A DNA stretch of 6,993 nucleotides from positions 1-6,993 of the forward strand of contig JAQGKG010000262.1 of assembly GCA_028290245.1 (NCBI GenBank), read 5' to 3'. Under the pieces are notes generated by a model. The model had not been told where the DNA came from, searched no databases, and saw nothing but the letters and a program-made list of their open reading frames with translations. This DNA is from Devosia sp. (GTDB lineage Bacteria > Pseudomonadota > Alphaproteobacteria > Rhizobiales > Devosiaceae). Shown here piece by piece: positions 5,390-6,993 of the stretch (position 1 is its first letter; the number at the start of each line of letters is the position of its first letter). A program made the translations under genes and the position numbers.

Positions 5390-5698
5390 CTAGCCAGCCC
5401 AGTCAGGCCGCATTCTTGGAATGGGCGCCAGCTTGGCCGGCGATGTCTCAGGCACGGGTGTCGCGGCAGTCTGGAGGGGCGGGGGAGCGATGCTGTTCAG
5501 CGTTTGCGCGGCGATGGCCTTGCCGCCGATGCACTGCAGGCTGTCACATTGAATAGTGCTGATCTGCTCGGCGACGACGCGGCTGCCGGCGGCCATGGCC
5601 TGCTGTGACAGGGCATTGGCATCTGGAAAATCGACACCCGGCTTGATCACCATATAGGCGACCGTCAGCCAGAACAGGGAGCGAACCACTACGAACAT
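5390..5698 (-). CDS. Small membrane-anchored protein, DUF5330-like
   Basis: From the ATG at 5698 this is a 102-residue protein. It opens with an N-terminal hydrophobic segment (about residues 2-18, VVVRSLFWLTVAYMVIK), either a membrane anchor or an uncleaved signal. A short conserved-looking region follows (DFPDANALSQQAMAAGSRVVAEQ), then a Cys pair C51-x4-C56 (QCDSLQCIGG), and a proline-rich tail ends in RMRPDWAG. The layout (short anchor, helical segment, two closely spaced cysteines) fits DUF5330, a family found in Hyphomicrobiales, but the match is partial. An upstream in-frame GTG at 5749 would add 17 residues before the anchor and is less likely; the ribosome-binding site is weak for both. 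The cysteines would face the periplasm and could form a disulfide. No function is known. A terminator hairpin follows. Confidence 0.68.
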   Translation of the reverse strand: MFVVVRSLFWLTVAYMVIKPGVDFPDANALSQQAMAAGSRVVAEQISTIQCDSLQCIGGKAIAAQTLNSIAPPPLQTAATPVPETSPAKLAPIPRMRPDWAG

Positions 5699-6027
5699 TG
5701 CCAATCCCGAAAATTCGAACAGACCAGTTTTGACCTGCAAGACCCACACTAGGGACCGGTCGTTAAACTGCGTTGGGACTTTTAGATAAAATTTGAAACA
5801 AATGCCGACGCTGATCTCAGCAAGGGCAACACCTTGTTTACGCTAACCCGAGAAAGCCCGGCCTGGAGCGATGTGGAGCCGTAGCAGGGCTCTGTATTTA
5901 AGAGCGAATTTAGCTGTTGGGACGCAGGGTGACCCAACGAGACCTGGACTCATTCAGGTGGGCCGCAGTTGCGGTCACTCCCTGGATGCCCCGGCATCCG
6001 CCACTGCTGGCGTCGTGATTGTGAGTA
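5699..6027. other. Divergent intergenic region with four consecutive small hairpins
   Basis: This 329-base stretch without a convincing gene separates the minus-strand DUF5330-like gene from the plus-strand kinase and must hold both promoters. The part nearest the DUF5330-like gene (5760-5810) is AT-rich and could contain its promoter, but I see no clear boxes. Closer to the kinase, short inverted repeats follow one another: GTTGGG/CCCAAC (5916-5921, 5933-5938), ACCTG/CAGGT (5942-5946, 5955-5959), CCGCA/TGCGG (5963-5967, 5970-5974) and GGATGCC/GGCATCC (5984-5990, 5993-5999). A further GAGCC/GGCTC pair lies at 5876-5892. None has a T-run, so these look like leader structure rather than terminators. 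No tRNA or known riboswitch is recognised. Confidence 0.4.
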
Positions 6028-6993
6028 ATGTGTATGCGTAGCTTATTCTCTTTCGGCGTAAGCAAAGAGATGCCCATGGCCGCAGCCGGGAACGGTCATC
6101 GACCCGAAGTGCTGCGCCGCAAGACGCTCGCCAACAATTCCCGGTTGTTGATTCTGCTGAGCGCACTGGCCATGCCCTTCGCGATCTACCTGCTGGTCAC
6201 CGGCAGCCTGCTTCCCTTCGTTATTGCCGCTCTTGCACTGACCGTCGGCATGGTGACCCTGTCGCTGCACCAGCGTCAGTTGTTCGACCTGGCCGCCGCC
6301 GGGCTGGTCTATGCCATGCTGGCCATCGGTTGCGTGCTGACGCTCGTCGATCCCCGCCTGGGCGATGCTGGCCTGGCCATTGCAGTGATGGGCCCAATAT
6401 TGGCGGCACTCGCCGGACGTACCCCATTGCGGCGCCAAAGCTGGGCGATGCTGGGCGGCGTTATTGCGCTGGCCGGGCTTGCGAGCCTGCTACCACCCTT
6501 GGTTATTTCGGAAGCAGTGCTGATGGCGACCAACGTCGCGGCATTCTGCGTCGCCACGGCCGTCGTGCTGCATACGGCCAACCGCATCAACGCGGCCTAT
6601 GAAGTCTATGACAAGTCGCAGATGGCCGCGTATCGGCACCTGATCGAGCATGTGCAGGACGGCGTCATCCGCTTCTCCAGCGATGGCGACATCCTGCTGG
6701 CATCGCGCTCGTCCGAGCAGTTGTTCGGCTGCCGCCGCTATGAGCTTTCGACCAGCACCCTGAGTGATCGCATCCATATACTCGACCGCCCAGCCTATCT
6801 CAGCGCCTTTGCCGAGGCCAACCAGGGCGGCCGGACGCGGACTTTCGAAGTGCGGATGCGCCAGGACGACGCGCGTGGGGCACGCAATGTGCCGCGCTTC
6901 ATCTGGGTCGAAATCAGCCTGTCGCCGGTTGTCGATCCCGACCGCGTCGAGCAGCGCCATGAAGTCGTGGCCCTGTTCCACGATGTCACCAGC
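6028..6993 (+). CDS. PAS-domain sensor histidine kinase, N-terminal part, DivJ-like (3' truncated by window edge)
   Basis: The frame is open to the last base; 322 residues are visible from the ATG at 6028. In-frame ATGs at 6034, 6070 and 6076 are alternatives. AAGAGA (6064-6069) precedes the last of these by six bases, and GTGAG (6021-6025) precedes 6034 by eight, so the start is unsettled. Residues about 37-190 form roughly six hydrophobic segments without a large periplasmic domain. A PAS domain follows from about residue 202: YRHLIEHVQDGVIRFSSDGD, LASRSSEQLFGC, DRIHILDRPAYLSAF, then FIWVEISLSPV and VVALFHDVT. This design and the HILDRPAYL / FIWVE pattern resemble DivJ/PleC/CbrA-type kinases of alphaproteobacteria that feed the DivK-CtrA cell-cycle pathway. 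The HisKA and ATPase domains lie beyond the window, so the kinase call is inferred from the PAS/membrane architecture. Confidence 0.82.
   Translation, partial: MCMRSLFSFGVSKEMPMAAAGNGHRPEVLRRKTLANNSRLLILLSALAMPFAIYLLVTGSLLPFVIAALALTVGMVTLSLHQRQLFDLAAAGLVYAMLAIGCVLTLVDPRLGDAGLAIAVMGPILAALAGRTPLRRQSWAMLGGVIALAGLASLLPPLVISEAVLMATNVAAFCVATAVVLHTANRINAAYEVYDKSQMAAYRHLIEHVQDGVIRFSSDGDILLASRSSEQLFGCRRYELSTSTLSDRIHILDRPAYLSAFAEANQGGRTRTFEVRMRQDDARGARNVPRFIWVEISLSPVVDPDRVEQRHEVVALFHDVTS

Noticed and set aside
5910..6010. Minus-strand resemblance to cobalamin riboswitch pieces (CCGCAACTG, then GAGTCCAGG)
   Set aside because: The other conserved segments and a proper B12 box are absent, and the nearest minus-strand gene is about 240 bases away and not B12-related.
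5871..6041. A 56-residue plus-strand ORF in the gap before the kinase
   Set aside because: Its GGAG is only two bases from the ATG, its composition is unlike a conserved protein, it runs through the hairpin cluster and it overlaps the kinase start. I recognise no family.
6043..6989. Several long minus-strand ORFs opposite the kinase gene
   Set aside because: They are rich in His/Gln/Arg, show no domain, and lie exactly opposite a coherent membrane/PAS reading frame; they are typical shadows in GC-rich DNA.
1..6993. A mobile element, phage, CRISPR or defence island
   Set aside because: No transposase, integrase, direct-repeat array, nuclease or toxin-antitoxin gene is visible; all genes look like standard alphaproteobacterial chromosome genes.

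Overview
This window looks like ordinary chromosome from a GC-rich alphaproteobacterium, most likely of the order Hyphomicrobiales (Rhizobiales). A Devosia-like genus is possible, but that is only an impression. The order-level call rests on a MucR/Ros regulator, a short DnaA-domain-IV-like protein paired with a DUF6456 protein, a DUF5330-type small protein and a multi-membrane-segment PAS sensor kinase of the DivJ type. I see no insertion sequence, phage gene, CRISPR array, tRNA or rRNA.

Positions 1-2127 hold the 3' end of an Mrp/Mnh (Pha) cation/proton antiporter operon: a 5'-truncated mnhD followed by mnhE, mnhF and mnhG. Each junction is an ATGA overlap, so the subunits are probably translationally coupled. 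Positions 2128-2253 are a leader with a hairpin and two overlapping mini-ORFs, followed by mucR (2254-2679), which ends in a clear intrinsic terminator (about 2741-2777).

Positions 2854-3670 hold a coupled pair: a 124-residue protein resembling only the DNA-binding domain IV of DnaA, and a DUF6456 protein whose start lies inside the first gene. A short gap with a palindrome separates them from an acyltransferase-3 membrane protein (3714-4793). That gene converges on a minus-strand sufE (4795-5220) with one base between the stop codons.

Upstream of sufE, the 169-base gap 5221-5389 is rich in structure: a strong minus-strand terminator hairpin and next to it a composite stem-loop, together possibly a small RNA or a processed 3' UTR. 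Then come a minus-strand DUF5330-like small membrane protein (5390-5698) and a 329-base divergent intergenic region with four consecutive small hairpins. Last is the 5' portion of a plus-strand PAS sensor kinase that runs off the window end.

Functionally the window combines ion homeostasis (Mrp), a global regulator (MucR), a putative replication or transcription-linked DNA-binding pair, envelope or polysaccharide modification (acyltransferase), Fe-S cluster or sulfur transfer (SufE) and signal transduction, possibly cell-cycle linked (the kinase). The least explained elements are the DnaA-IV-like/DUF6456 pair, the mucR leader and the structured gap near sufE.
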